DNA of 64,000 nt from Sheuella sp. (GTDB lineage: Bacteria; Pseudomonadota; Gammaproteobacteria; Burkholderiales; Burkholderiaceae_B): NCBI GenBank assembly GCA_030650995.1, contig JAUSCY010000027.1, positions 30,990 through 94,989 on the forward strand. Reading direction: 5' to 3'. Below are positions 44,745 through 54,217 of this stretch, one piece after another. The first letter of the stretch is position 1. Each line of letters starts with the position of its first letter. A program made the position numbers and the translations under genes. The notes beneath the pieces are model-generated. The model was not told the DNA's origin. It worked only from the letters and a program-made list of their open reading frames with translations, and made no database searches.

Positions 44745-45698
44745 TTGACGCAAGTCTTTTTCTGAATTTTCCAACTCTTTGCGGTAAGCGTCGGGTGGCA
44801 AATAACGCACAGGGGCGAACATCTCCGATGCTTGCTTGATATAAGCAGGATCGGCTGCAGCTTGCGCCACGGCTTTGACTAGCTTTGCATGCACATCTGC
44901 AGGCAATCCTTTGGGTGCAGCCAGTCCGCGCAAAGAGGCCGACTCCATGTTGTAGCCTTGTTCAATGAAAGTCGGAATGTTAGGAGCAAGCGATGTTCGC
45001 TCTTTAGACATCTGCCCAAGGATACGAATTGGACTACCGCCTTTTATGTACTGTAAGGCCTCGCCGACATTAATGGCTCCGACAACCAACTGATCGGAGG
45101 CCAGTGCAGCACGCACTTCACCCGAACCTTTATAGGGGACATGCGTCATCTTTAATCCCGAAGCCTTGGCAAAGATCAGCATAGACAGGTGATCATCTGA
45201 ACCCACACCGGTCGTCCCGACGGTCACCTTGCCTGGGTTGTCCTTGGCATACGCGGCAAGCTCCTTGAGTGTACGGATAGGGTTCGAAGTGTTAACAGTG
45301 AATGCACCCGGATCGTCGATCAGATTACCCAGTAAGTCATAGCTCTTCCAGGTAAAGCTTGTCTCCCGTTCAATAGGGATAGAAACGAGATTGGGCGTGT
45401 TTAAAAATCCGATGGTGTAACCATCCGCAGGTGCCTTGGCTAACTCTGCAAAGCCTATCGCGCCCCCCGCACCCAGTTTATTGGACACGACGATTCTTGC
45501 ACCATTACCAAGATATTTTTCAATATATGGAGCAATCAGGCGTGCCACAAGATCGGTCCCTCCCCCCGGAGCATAGGCTACGACCATTGTGATGGGCCGC
45601 TCGGGATATTCAGCGGCCAGCGCAACTTTGGTGCTGCCAAACGTACAAAACAACGTCGCAAGTCCCGCTGCGCAAAGCATTTTCATGTTTTTTTTCAT
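44715..45698 (-). CDS. Bug/TctC-type solute receptor
   Basis: This 327-residue periplasmic binding protein has a signal peptide (MLCAAGLATLFCTFGSTKVALA) and the Bug core: YPERPITMVVAYAPGGGTDLVARL, VSNKLGAGGAIGFAELA, THVPYKGSGEVRAALASDQ. AAGGAGA lies about ten bases before ATG 45698. It is the last gene of the hydroxy-acid cluster and probably binds the carboxylate processed by its neighbours. No TctAB genes are present. Confidence 0.92.
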   Translation of the reverse strand: MKKNMKMLCAAGLATLFCTFGSTKVALAAEYPERPITMVVAYAPGGGTDLVARLIAPYIEKYLGNGARIVVSNKLGAGGAIGFAELAKAPADGYTIGFLNTPNLVSIPIERETSFTWKSYDLLGNLIDDPGAFTVNTSNPIRTLKELAAYAKDNPGKVTVGTTGVGSDDHLSMLIFAKASGLKMTHVPYKGSGEVRAALASDQLVVGAINVGEALQYIKGGSPIRILGQMSKERTSLAPNIPTFIEQGYNMESASLRGLAAPKGLPADVHAKLVKAVAQAAADPAYIKQASEMFAPVRYLPPDAYRKELENSEKDLRQLWKEVPWKE

Positions 45699-45730
45699 AG
45701 CCTATGTCTCCTTGTTTTTTTATAAAGGTA

Positions 45731-46756
45731 CTAACCAAAAATACGTTTCATGCGCTCCAGATAAACGGGCCAGACTTCGGGATTAATGATCCGAGGTCCC
45801 ATTTCGCCGCGCACCAGCATTTCAATCTGATCCGCTGCCATGGTAGCGGCATTGCGTCGCGCCTCGTGCGTCACACCTGCAGTGTGATACGTGGCAGTTA
45901 CGTTTGGCAACAACAATAGGGGATTGTCTCGAGCGGGAGGCTCGACTGACCAGACGTCTAATCCAGCGCCTGAAAGATGTTTGTCTCGCAAAGCCTCATA
46001 CAAGGCTTTTTCGTCGTGAATACCCCCGCGCGCTGTCGAAAGAAATACCGCGCCCTTTTTCATCGCACGATATTGTTCAGCACCAAAATAATTCAGTGTT
46101 TCAGGGTTGCGCGGACAATGAACAGTCACGACATCTGACTGTTTGAGCAGCTCATTAAAGCTGACAGCAGTGGCTCCACGATTCTTTATTTCCTCTGCAG
46201 ACAAATTAGGATCGTGCGCAATCACCTGCATGCCAAAAGCTTGTGCAAGGTGTGCGACACGACGACCAATATTGCCCATTCCGACAATACCGATTGTCAA
46301 GCCACGGACCTCGTTACCCATCAAATCTTCACGAGTCGTATAGTTCGCAGCGCGCATGACGCGATCACATTCAGTGATACGGTGTTTAACCGACAAAAGC
46401 AGTCCGATCGCATGCTCTGCAACTGAATCAGCATTACACCCCGACTGATTGACAACCAATACGCCATGCTTATTACATGCCGCCACATCGACTGGATCGT
46501 AACCGGCTCCGGAACTTGATGCGCAAAGCAGGTTTGGCGTTTTTTTAATCAATTCCTCTGTGACCCACCACTGAGGGGGTACCTCATCGCGCGCAGCCAG
46601 AATATGATAAAAATTCGCGTCTTTGAAAATAGCGAAATTTTTTTGATCGTCATCACTTTGCTTGAGCACAGATAACTCAATGTCGGCAACCTTTCCTATC
46701 TGTTCGTCAAACGCTGGATTCAACCAGAAATCAAAACGCACTACTTTCTTTTTCAT
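45731..46756 (-). CDS. D-isomer-specific 2-hydroxyacid dehydrogenase (SerA-like, ACT domain absent)
   Basis: The 341-residue protein shows the NAD-binding motif IVGMGNIGRRVAHL (about 160), the catalytic arginine in STARGGIHDE, the glutamate in LDVWSVEPP and the histidine in TATYHTAGVTHEARR. All three catalytic residues are present, so it should interconvert a 2-hydroxy and a 2-oxo acid with NAD(P). It lacks the ACT domain of true SerA. It sits between the aldolase-like gene and the Bug gene. Confidence 0.88.
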   Translation of the reverse strand: MKKKVVRFDFWLNPAFDEQIGKVADIELSVLKQSDDDQKNFAIFKDANFYHILAARDEVPPQWWVTEELIKKTPNLLCASSSGAGYDPVDVAACNKHGVLVVNQSGCNADSVAEHAIGLLLSVKHRITECDRVMRAANYTTREDLMGNEVRGLTIGIVGMGNIGRRVAHLAQAFGMQVIAHDPNLSAEEIKNRGATAVSFNELLKQSDVVTVHCPRNPETLNYFGAEQYRAMKKGAVFLSTARGGIHDEKALYEALRDKHLSGAGLDVWSVEPPARDNPLLLLPNVTATYHTAGVTHEARRNAATMAADQIEMLVRGEMGPRIINPEVWPVYLERMKRIFG

Positions 46757-46779
46757 AAGCTCCCCTGATTTTTTTATTC

Positions 46780-46808
46780 GGTATCCCTCTGCCAGAGACG
46801 GATACCGT
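46780..46808 (-). other. Intercistronic stem-loop between RraA-like and dehydrogenase genes
   Basis: CGGTATCC (46780-46787) pairs with GGATACCG (46801-46808), and CTCT with AGAG inside, giving 12 base pairs with a small bulge. No T-run follows on the transcribed strand, which favours an mRNA-stabilising or processing element over termination. Confidence 0.5.
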
Positions 46809-46838
46809 TATTTGCTTCGTATATCCAACTCTACCGAT

Positions 46839-47510
46839 TTACTTCAACGCGCCTTTAGCACGTAAGACTTGATCCACCCAGGAACGATCCAGCGTGCCTT
46901 TAGCGATCTTGGCAAGAATTTCTTTCTCTTTTTTCTCTACAGCGGCTACAAGCTTGGCGAGTTCTTCTGCAATCTCAGGGCGAATAGCCAGCAGGCCATC
47001 CTCATCTCCAACAATGATGTCGCCTGGCTGAACAACCATGCCATCGATTGAAACGGTGACATTAATTTCGCCAGGACCTTCTTTGTAAGGACCGCGATGA
47101 GAAATCGAACGTGCGAAAACGGGGAACTTACCTTTGCTCAGCGCATCGACATCACGAATCGGTCCATCGATCACAAAACCAGCTATTTTTTTTGATTCTG
47201 CCAGGCTTGACATAATTTCGCCAATGATCGCATTGCGCTGTAAGCCTCCTGCATCCACGACGATCACGTCGCCGGGCGCAGCCATGTCGATCGCTTTATG
47301 CACCATCAAATTGTCGCCAGGCGCCGTCTTAACGGTAAAGGCGCGACCTAGAATTTTTCCACCTTTGTGAAAGGGACGCAGATCAACTGTTCCGTTAGTA
47401 CGGTTCATCACGTCGCTGATATTGGCAACGGCGAATTTTGCAAACTTTTTAAGTGTTGCGGTACTCACAGTATGTTTATGTGTATTGATTTGAAATCCAA
47501 GCTCTGCCAT
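46839..47510 (-). CDS. RraA-like / HMG-CHA aldolase family protein
   Basis: This 223-residue protein of the RraA fold has N-terminal VSTATLKKFAKFAVANISDVM, then PGDVIVVDAGGLQRNAIIGEIM, FVIDGPIRDVDAL and the metal-binding and C-terminal segment VQPGDIIVGDEDGLLAIRPE. Arg in PIRD and Asp in GPIRDVD match class II pyruvate aldolases that split 4-hydroxy-2-oxo acids; the other family role, inhibition of RNase E, needs different features. Clustering with two hydroxy-acid dehydrogenases favours the aldolase or decarboxylase role. Confidence 0.85.
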   Translation of the reverse strand: MAELGFQINTHKHTVSTATLKKFAKFAVANISDVMNRTNGTVDLRPFHKGGKILGRAFTVKTAPGDNLMVHKAIDMAAPGDVIVVDAGGLQRNAIIGEIMSSLAESKKIAGFVIDGPIRDVDALSKGKFPVFARSISHRGPYKEGPGEINVTVSIDGMVVQPGDIIVGDEDGLLAIRPEIAEELAKLVAAVEKKEKEILAKIAKGTLDRSWVDQVLRAKGALK

Positions 47511-47574
47511 TTCTGCTCCAGTTTTGTTTGTTTAAATAAAAAATTTTTATAAGCGGCTAGTTATATGCGGCTAG

Positions 47575-48762
47575 TTAGCCACGTTTTGCTATATGAAGCA
47601 AGCACTCAGGAGTGAGTTCCTCCAGAGTGGTCACGCCCATCATCGCCATGTTGCGAGAAACTTCCTGCTGCAATAACGATATAGCATGATCGACCCCCGC
47701 CGCCCCACCCACTGCCGCGGCATAATTGAAAGGACGGCCCAGAAAAACACACCTTGCCCCTAAAGCCAGTGCTTTCAACACATCGCCACCGCGCCTGACT
47801 CCACTATCGAGCATCACTGGTCCGTCTTTGAACTGCTCCAGGATTTGAGGCAACACGCGCAAGGGGGACGTTGCGCTATCAAGCTGGCGCCCACCGTGAT
47901 TGGAAACGATCAGGCCATCCATTCCGTACTGTCGCGCAAGTGCAGCATCGCCCGGATGCAAGATCCCTTTGATCACCATCGGTCCTTTCCAGCGCGCACG
48001 AATTTCCTTAACGTGCTGCCAGGTCAGGTGTCCACGTGTAGAGAAATCGCGCATGACATTGGCAGACATGATGGGTGCGCCACGGGTCGCGAATGAATTT
48101 TCAAAATGTGGCATACCGTGTCGTAACAGTGTTTTCAAAAAGGTTCCGAACAACCATTTTGGATGACTGATACCATCCCATGCCAGCCGGATACTGGGAC
48201 GCAAAGGCGTTGAAAAACCGGTACGCACATTGTTTTCGCGATTCGCCGATGCTGCAGTGTCTACTGTCACCACCAGCGTCTTAAATCCTGCTGCAGCGAC
48301 CCGATCTATTAGCGGGGCGATCTGTTCGACCTTGCCTGGCAGATAGGCCTGAAACCAGGTATTCGGTGCAGCCTCGGCAACCTCTTCCATGCGAATCAGT
48401 GAGGAGCCGCTCATAATGGCTGGAATATTTGCGCGCTGCGCCGCCTCAGCCAGTACGACATCACCTCGGTAGGCCGACATCGCGGTAATTCCCATTGGTG
48501 CCATGCCAAATGGCATGCTGTACTGATGGTCAAACAAATTCACTTTTTGCGTAAGTTTTGAAATATCGATCAAAACGCGGGGGATAAACTCGTATTCTGA
48601 AAAAACATCACGATTGGCATTTAAAGAGTGGCAGTCTTCACAAGCACCGGCCACGTATCCAAAGATGGGTCTGGGCAAACGTTTGGCAGCTGCTTTCTCA
48701 AAGTCTGCAAGGGACAATATTTTTGAAAGTTCGCGGGATAGTTTTGCTTCGTTCTTATTCAT
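47575..48762 (-). CDS. FMN-dependent L-2-hydroxyacid dehydrogenase (lactate/mandelate dehydrogenase family)
   Basis: The 395-residue protein shows the alpha-hydroxy-acid oxidase core: FGYVAGACEDC near the N-terminus, PFGMAPMGITAM, VTVDTAASANRENN (FMN and arginine region), VIKGILHPGDAALA and the catalytic histidine-arginine pair in GLIVSNHGGRQLD. The ending GVTTLEELTPECL is typical. ATG 48762 overlaps the stop of tcdA by four bases; the frame continues upstream to 48867 inside tcdA and that part was rejected. It would oxidise an L-2-hydroxy acid to the 2-oxo acid, passing electrons to the quinone pool. Confidence 0.9.
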   Translation of the reverse strand: MNKNEAKLSRELSKILSLADFEKAAAKRLPRPIFGYVAGACEDCHSLNANRDVFSEYEFIPRVLIDISKLTQKVNLFDHQYSMPFGMAPMGITAMSAYRGDVVLAEAAQRANIPAIMSGSSLIRMEEVAEAAPNTWFQAYLPGKVEQIAPLIDRVAAAGFKTLVVTVDTAASANRENNVRTGFSTPLRPSIRLAWDGISHPKWLFGTFLKTLLRHGMPHFENSFATRGAPIMSANVMRDFSTRGHLTWQHVKEIRARWKGPMVIKGILHPGDAALARQYGMDGLIVSNHGGRQLDSATSPLRVLPQILEQFKDGPVMLDSGVRRGGDVLKALALGARCVFLGRPFNYAAAVGGAAGVDHAISLLQQEVSRNMAMMGVTTLEELTPECLLHIAKRG

Positions 48763-49595
48763 TTTTTTATCGGATGCTTGATTGTAAGAATACTGTTGAT
48801 GGCCTCTGCGGCTGCAGCAAATCCCATGGATGCCGTGACAGTAACGCTTGAGCCGTACCCAGCGCAAGCCAGGCCTTGCAGAGGCAAGTCAGGCAACGAA
48901 CTCGTTGCGGCCCCATCATCCCTCCATGCCGAGGGCAAAATGGTGGGCTGATCCACCCAGAGCACTCGTACACCCATTTTGGGGACACGCTTTTTGATTT
49001 TGCCCGCCTCACTACCCGCCCTGGCAAAACCATGTTCGCGTCGCAGCATATTTCGCATGCGTCCGAGCAGGGCGTCATGCGTGGATTCGGATAAATCTCC
49101 AGCCCGCAATGCAAGCATGTTGGTCTTGCCCCCCGCGCCACCACAGACAAGCAGGGGCTGCTTGCGACGACGCGCCTGTAAAACCATCGCAATTTTGGCC
49201 GGAACCTGATCGGTGCAATCGAGCACGTAATCAAGCGACTCGGACAACACCTCGGAAACATTGCCGGGTGTCAGAAAATCATCAACCAGCTCCAGTTTGC
49301 AACACGCATTGATCCCCTGGATCCGTGCAGCCATTGCTTCGATCTTTGACTGACCAAGTGTTTCTGTCAGCGCATGGACCTGTCGGTTAATGTTGGATTC
49401 AGCAATATGGTCCATGTCGATCAGGGTCAAAGCCCCCACACCACTTCTAGCCAACGCTTCTGCAGCCCAGGAACCTACCCCGCCTATTCCCACAACAGCG
49501 ACATGCGCATGCTGCAACGCAACATGCGTCTCGGGACCGTATAACCGGGATAAACCGCTAAAACGGCGTTCGACATCATTCGATAGGTCTTTCAT
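48759..49595 (-). CDS. tcdA: tRNA threonylcarbamoyladenosine dehydratase TcdA
   Basis: This 278-residue E1-like ATP-dependent enzyme cyclises t6A in tRNA to ct6A. It has RRFSGLSRLYG, nucleotide motif VVGIGGVGSWAAEALARSG (about 33-51), DMDHIAESNINRQ, YVLDCTDQVPAKIA and MGFAAAAEAIN. The length agrees with TcdA/CsdL. Its 3' end overlaps the hydroxy-acid dehydrogenase start by four bases, which joins a tRNA-modification gene to a catabolic cluster. It is divergent from the MFS gene, 48 bases away. Confidence 0.92.
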   Translation of the reverse strand: MKDLSNDVERRFSGLSRLYGPETHVALQHAHVAVVGIGGVGSWAAEALARSGVGALTLIDMDHIAESNINRQVHALTETLGQSKIEAMAARIQGINACCKLELVDDFLTPGNVSEVLSESLDYVLDCTDQVPAKIAMVLQARRRKQPLLVCGGAGGKTNMLALRAGDLSESTHDALLGRMRNMLRREHGFARAGSEAGKIKKRVPKMGVRVLWVDQPTILPSAWRDDGAATSSLPDLPLQGLACAGYGSSVTVTASMGFAAAAEAINSILTIKHPIKK

Positions 49596-49643
49596 TAACC
49601 ATGATCTTAAAACCGGTCCGGCATGATGCCGCTATAGGAGTGA

Positions 49644-50954
49644 ATGAGGCATTTTTGCACGATCCGTAAGAAAAAACGCTCGCTCTCTCGACAAGAGCCG
49701 GTTAGAGGGACACAATTTGTAAAGAACACCGTGAGCATGTTGCCATCCCCAGATCCCACCTCAAAAAAACCGTCCGCTTCGGCTGGCGTCGGGATGCTTT
49801 GCCTGTTGATTATGCTCGTGCATATCACCATTTCCGGTGGGCGTATCGCTGTCACACTGACAGCACTTAACTTAGAACGCTCCACACTAGAAGTCGGGAT
49901 ACTGATTGCAGTATTCGCCCTGCTTCCGGCACTTTTTTCAGTTAAGGCTGGACAGCTGATTGACAAGATCGGCCCCTGGAAACCCATGCGAGCCAGTGCC
50001 ATCGCCGTGATTATGGGTGCGCTTCTGCCATGTATCTGGCAAGAGCTTGCCAGTCTCATACTCTCGGCGATCTGCATTGGCGTTGGTCACATGATTTTCC
50101 AGATCGCCATCCAGCGTCAGATGGGGCAAGGCACTCAGGAAGAAAAACTACGGAATTTTTCCTGGTTATCCCTATCGATGGCAACGTCCGGTCTGATAGG
50201 ACCTTTGGTCGCTGGCATATCCATTGACCATCTCGGTCACCGTCTCGTTTTCGCATTGCTGGCGTTATCACCCATTGCCGGACTGTTTGGCTTATTCCGT
50301 ATGCGCAAGTATCTGCTTGCGTCACACGCCAAATCAACCACGCCAAAGGAAAAACGCAGTGCGATGGATCTGCTGGCGATCCCGCAACTCAGACGTGTAT
50401 TTGCAGCGAATATGCTCACATCTGTGGCCTGGGATACCCATATGTTTGTATTACCGATCTTTGGTGTGGGTATCGGACTCTCGGCAACCACCATTGGTCT
50501 GATCATTTCCTGCTTCGCTGCGGCCACCATCGTGATCAGAATCGGAATTCCGTTCATTCAACGCCATTTCAGCCCATGGAAACTGATTCACATCACCATG
50601 GTCGCTGCAGGATTGAACTATCTGATCTACCCCTTTTTTACGCAGGTCTGGATCCTGATGGTGCTTTCATTCTTGCTGGGCTTAGCGCTCGGTTCGACAC
50701 AACCCGGCATTCTTGCCCTGCTGCAGCAACACGCACCGCCAGGAAGAGCCGGGGAAGCATTCGGGATCCGTATGGCGTTAATCAATACCTGCCAGGTTGC
50801 GCTGCCACTGACGTTCGGAGCACTTGGGTCGGTCATTGGTGTCATGCCACTTTTCTGGATCACCGCATTAGGTCTGGGAGGAGGCAGATGGTTTACGCGC
50901 AACGCCGAATCCGATGCCGCCCCCTCCAATGTTGATATACCCACAAAGTCCTGA
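49644..50954 (+). CDS. Major facilitator superfamily transporter
   Basis: This 436-residue membrane protein has about 11-12 helices and the MFS loop pattern AGQLIDKIGPWKPMRASAI between helices 2 and 3. Two halves are visible (about 50-215 and 245-420). AGGAG lies just three bases before ATG 49644, so a later start at ATG 49737 (MLPSPDPTSKK), which drops a 31-residue basic leader, is possible. The substrate is unknown. chaC follows five bases later. Confidence 0.85.
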   Translation: MRHFCTIRKKKRSLSRQEPVRGTQFVKNTVSMLPSPDPTSKKPSASAGVGMLCLLIMLVHITISGGRIAVTLTALNLERSTLEVGILIAVFALLPALFSVKAGQLIDKIGPWKPMRASAIAVIMGALLPCIWQELASLILSAICIGVGHMIFQIAIQRQMGQGTQEEKLRNFSWLSLSMATSGLIGPLVAGISIDHLGHRLVFALLALSPIAGLFGLFRMRKYLLASHAKSTTPKEKRSAMDLLAIPQLRRVFAANMLTSVAWDTHMFVLPIFGVGIGLSATTIGLIISCFAAATIVIRIGIPFIQRHFSPWKLIHITMVAAGLNYLIYPFFTQVWILMVLSFLLGLALGSTQPGILALLQQHAPPGRAGEAFGIRMALINTCQVALPLTFGALGSVIGVMPLFWITALGLGGGRWFTRNAESDAAPSNVDIPTKS

Positions 50955-50959
50955 ACAGC

Positions 50960-51634
50960 ATGCCAAATCAAACACCAGCCCCCACCGCCCCTGCAGCCGA
51001 CACGTTCAAACGCTGGACCGAAACCGAGCGTCAGAAATCCCTTGAGTCAGCGCTCGCGCACTGGTCCGAAGGCCAGGATGTGTGGATATTCGGATATGGC
51101 TCATTGATATGGCGCCCTGAATTTGACTTCACCGAAAGCCGAATGGCCAAACTCGATAATCACCATCGTGCTTTATGCCTGTGGTCACGCATTAACCGTG
51201 GCACGCCAGAGGTGCCCGGTTTAGTGTTTGGGCTGGAGCATGGCGGAGAAGGCTGTGGCGGGATGGTGTTCCGTATTCCTGCGGTGAAGGTTAGAGAAAC
51301 ATTCAGTACCGTCTGGGTGAGAGAAATGTCAACAGGCGCCTACCATCCGAACTGGCTCGAGTGCGAGACTGAACAAGGAAAAGTCTCCGCGCTGACTTTC
51401 ATCATCAACCAGCAAGCGAGCAGTTATGTTCCTGAGCCTCACCCGGATGAGCTGGTGAAAATCGTTCACCGGGCGACCGGGATATATGGCAGCTGCTATG
51501 ACTATGTCATGCAGACAGCTATCGCATTGAAACAGGCAGGTATTTGTGATCAGCGTCTCGCTATACTTGCCGAACAACTTGAAAAACACCGCGAGGCGCT
51601 GGCACAGAGCAATTCAAGCACCAATCAGACATAG
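50960..51634 (+). CDS. Gamma-glutamylcyclotransferase ChaC-like
   Basis: This 224-residue cytoplasmic enzyme has the family motif WIFGYGSLIWRPEFDF (about 35-50), the glutamate in VWVREMSTGAYHPNWL and HRATGIYGSCYDYV near the C-terminus. ChaC proteins split glutathione into 5-oxoproline and Cys-Gly. It begins five bases after the MFS gene, so both may be co-transcribed. Confidence 0.9.
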   Translation: MPNQTPAPTAPAADTFKRWTETERQKSLESALAHWSEGQDVWIFGYGSLIWRPEFDFTESRMAKLDNHHRALCLWSRINRGTPEVPGLVFGLEHGGEGCGGMVFRIPAVKVRETFSTVWVREMSTGAYHPNWLECETEQGKVSALTFIINQQASSYVPEPHPDELVKIVHRATGIYGSCYDYVMQTAIALKQAGICDQRLAILAEQLEKHREALAQSNSSTNQT

Positions 51635-51707
51635 CACTGTCACGGTACACTCCTATGCAGACAAATACCTAACTTAAAACCGAACTAAAACCTGGACGGC
51701 TATTCCC

Positions 51708-52211
51708 ATGAGCGCTGCGCCGCCATCATTTGATTCACCTTACTTTCGTGCGGCTTTGGGTCGATTCCCAACCGGTGTAACTATCGTTACTGCGGAAAAA
51801 GACGACCATAGTCACGTTGGCCTGACAGTCAGCTCTTTTAACTCTGTTTCGCTTGATCCACCCTTAATTGTATGGAGCCTTTCTCGGGGATCCTCCTCTC
51901 TGGCCGCGATTGAGCACTGCGAACGCTACGTCATTCATGTTCTTGGATCGGATCAGATGTCTCTCGCAGGACGCTTTGCCCGCGGGACTGCAAAAGAACG
52001 CTTTACCGATGTACCGATGACAAAAGCACCAAATGGTGCTCCAAAATTAGATCTGCCATGTGCGGCCTGGTTCGAATGCTTTAACCGCAGCCGCTATGAC
52101 GAAGGTGATCATATTATTTTTGTTGGCCAGGTTGAACACTGCGGCCACTCTGATGAATTGCCGCTGGTTTACCACGCGGGCAGTTACGACCTAACCCCCA
52201 GAAAATCTTAA
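51708..52211 (+). CDS. Flavin reductase family protein (split-barrel FMN-binding)
   Basis: This 167-residue single domain contains [35 protein letters not shown] and the C-terminal [15 protein letters not shown], all typical of NAD(P)H:flavin reductases that supply reduced flavin to two-component monooxygenases. No monooxygenase gene is nearby, so the partner is unknown. The gap to the following oxidoreductase gene is seven bases. Confidence 0.9.
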   Translation: MSAAPPSFDSPYFRAALGRFPTGVTIVTAEKDDHSHVGLTVSSFNSVSLDPPLIVWSLSRGSSSLAAIEHCERYVIHVLGSDQMSLAGRFARGTAKERFTDVPMTKAPNGAPKLDLPCAAWFECFNRSRYDEGDHIIFVGQVEHCGHSDELPLVYHAGSYDLTPRKS

Positions 52212-52218
52212 ATACAGT

Positions 52219-53331
52219 ATGAGTACAGATATTGATTGCATCGTAGTCGGCGCAGGCGTTGTTGGTCTGGCCATCGCGCGCGCGCTGGCATTATCCGGAC
52301 GTGAGGTAATGGTTGTCGAATCGGCCGAGGGGATCGGCACAGGAACCAGTGCACGAAACTCGGAAGTGATTCACGCTGGTATTTATTATCCGACGGGCAG
52401 TCTGAAGGCGAAACTGTGCGTGCAAGGCCGCCACATGCTTTATGACTATTGCGCCCAGCATGGCGTCGGTCACAAACGACTGGGCAAACTGATTGTTGCA
52501 ACCAGCGAAGAAGAAATTCCAAAGCTCGCCGATATCATGCAAAAAGCGCGTATCAACGGCGTAGACGATATGGAATTGCTCTCGGCAGCGCAGGCGCAGG
52601 CACTCGAGCCAGCCTTGTCCTGCACCGCAGCCTTACTTTCTCCTTCGACTGGAATAATCGATAGTCATGGTTTGATGCTTTCCTATCAGGGAGAGGCGGA
52701 GAATGCCGGCGCCCAGTGCGTGTTCCATACGCCTTTGCTTTCAGGAAAAGTACGGACCAATGGTGGTTTCGATCTGCAATTCGGCGGGGCCGATGCCATG
52801 AGCCTGTCGTGTAACGTACTGATTAATGCCTCAGGACTGCATGCACCGACCCTGGCACGCAATATTCAAGGCATCCCTGCAGATTCCATTCCTAAAGAGT
52901 ATCTATGCAAAGGCAGCTACTTTACCTTGCAGGGACGCGCGCCCTTTAGTCGCCTAATCTATCCGACACCGCATCATGCCGGACTCGGCGTACACCTCAC
53001 ACTCGACCTGGGCGGACAAGCCAAGTTTGGGCCAGATACTGAATGGATAGATCGCGTTGATTACGACATTGACCCGAGTCGCTGCGATGGCTTTTATGAG
53101 GCCGTGCGGACCTATTGGCCCGGCATGCGCGATGGCACGTTATCTCCGGGATACACAGGCATTCGTCCAAAAATCTCTGGACCGCACGAGCCCGCAGCCG
53201 ACTTCATGATTTCAGGTCCAGCAGTGCATGGTGTACCCGGACTGGTCAATCTTTTTGGTATCGAGTCACCTGGTTTGACATCGAGCCTGGCGATCGCGCA
53301 AGAAACACTTACCTTATTGCAATCAAACTAA
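52219..53331 (+). CDS. FAD-dependent oxidoreductase, L-2-hydroxyglutarate oxidase-like
   Basis: This 370-residue DAO-family protein has the dinucleotide motif [16 protein letters not shown] (about 10-25), the motif [19 protein letters not shown] (about 47-65) that is characteristic of the L2HGDH branch, and C-terminal [14 protein letters not shown]. It probably oxidises a 2-hydroxy acid with FAD. It follows the flavin reductase by seven bases and precedes purU by 19. Confidence 0.88.
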   Translation: MSTDIDCIVVGAGVVGLAIARALALSGREVMVVESAEGIGTGTSARNSEVIHAGIYYPTGSLKAKLCVQGRHMLYDYCAQHGVGHKRLGKLIVATSEEEIPKLADIMQKARINGVDDMELLSAAQAQALEPALSCTAALLSPSTGIIDSHGLMLSYQGEAENAGAQCVFHTPLLSGKVRTNGGFDLQFGGADAMSLSCNVLINASGLHAPTLARNIQGIPADSIPKEYLCKGSYFTLQGRAPFSRLIYPTPHHAGLGVHLTLDLGGQAKFGPDTEWIDRVDYDIDPSRCDGFYEAVRTYWPGMRDGTLSPGYTGIRPKISGPHEPAADFMISGPAVHGVPGLVNLFGIESPGLTSSLAIAQETLTLLQSN

Positions 53332-53350
53332 TTCTTATACTGAGCATGAC

Positions 53351-54205
53351 ATGCCCCGCAACGATTTCATCCTGACGCTCTCTTGCCCTGACCGTACAGG
53401 CATTGTTTACAACGTCAGCGGCTTATTGCTCAAACATTCCGGGAATATCATCGATGCCCAGCAGTTTGGTGACGAGGAAACCGGAAAATTTTTTCTACGC
53501 GTGCATTTCGTTCTGCCCGAAGGCACTGCAATTGACCCACTCAGTCAAGACTTCACCGGCCTGGCGGAACAATTTCAGATGCAGTGGAATTTATATGATG
53601 CCCAACGCAAGGCTAGACTACTTATTTTGGTGAGCAAGCAAGGCCATTGCCTGAACGATCTGCTTTTCCGCGTGCATAGCAAACAGCTGCATGCCGAAAT
53701 TGTTGGCATCGTTTCGAACCACCGCGATTTCGAAGGCATGGCGCAAGCCAATAACGTACCGTTCCACTACCTGCCCGTCACGCCTGAAACCAAAGCTCAG
53801 CAAGAGTCTCAGATCCTCGCCATCGCTGAGCGGGAACAATCTGATCTGGTTGTACTGGCCCGATACATGCAGATTCTGTCTCCAGAACTTTGCAAGGCTC
53901 TTCAGGGCCGCGCAATCAATATTCATCACAGTTTCCTGCCAAGCTTTAAAGGTGCTCGCCCCTACTATCAGGCTCATACTCGCGGAGTAAAAATTATTGG
54001 TGCGACAGCACACTACGTGACGCATGACCTTGACGAAGGTCCGATCATTGAACAGGATATCGAACGCGTGGACCATGCGATGAGCGCACAGGATCTGACA
54101 CAAGTTGGCAGCGATGTTGAATCACTGGTGTTATCACGCGCCGTGCGGAGCCACGTCGAGCATCGCATATTGCTCAACGGAAGCCGTACTGTCGTATTCA
54201 GATAA
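53351..54205 (+). CDS. purU: Formyltetrahydrofolate deformylase
   Basis: This 284-residue enzyme releases formate and tetrahydrofolate from 10-formyl-THF. It has an N-terminal ACT domain (LTLSCPDRTGIVYNVSGLL, about 8-80) and a formyltransferase domain with LARYMQILSP, the catalytic asparagine and histidine in INIHHSFLPSFKGARPY, and the aspartate in DLDEGPIIEQD. It is complete. The stop TAA is immediately followed by the GTG reading frame of the acyl-CoA dehydrogenase gene. Confidence 0.95.
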   Translation: MPRNDFILTLSCPDRTGIVYNVSGLLLKHSGNIIDAQQFGDEETGKFFLRVHFVLPEGTAIDPLSQDFTGLAEQFQMQWNLYDAQRKARLLILVSKQGHCLNDLLFRVHSKQLHAEIVGIVSNHRDFEGMAQANNVPFHYLPVTPETKAQQESQILAIAEREQSDLVVLARYMQILSPELCKALQGRAINIHHSFLPSFKGARPYYQAHTRGVKIIGATAHYVTHDLDEGPIIEQDIERVDHAMSAQDLTQVGSDVESLVLSRAVRSHVEHRILLNGSRTVVFR

Positions 54206-54217
54206 GTGGAGAACGTT

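Noticed and set aside
48767..49261. 164-residue minus-strand open frame
   Set aside because: Same strand but another frame inside tcdA; tcdA has all expected motifs.
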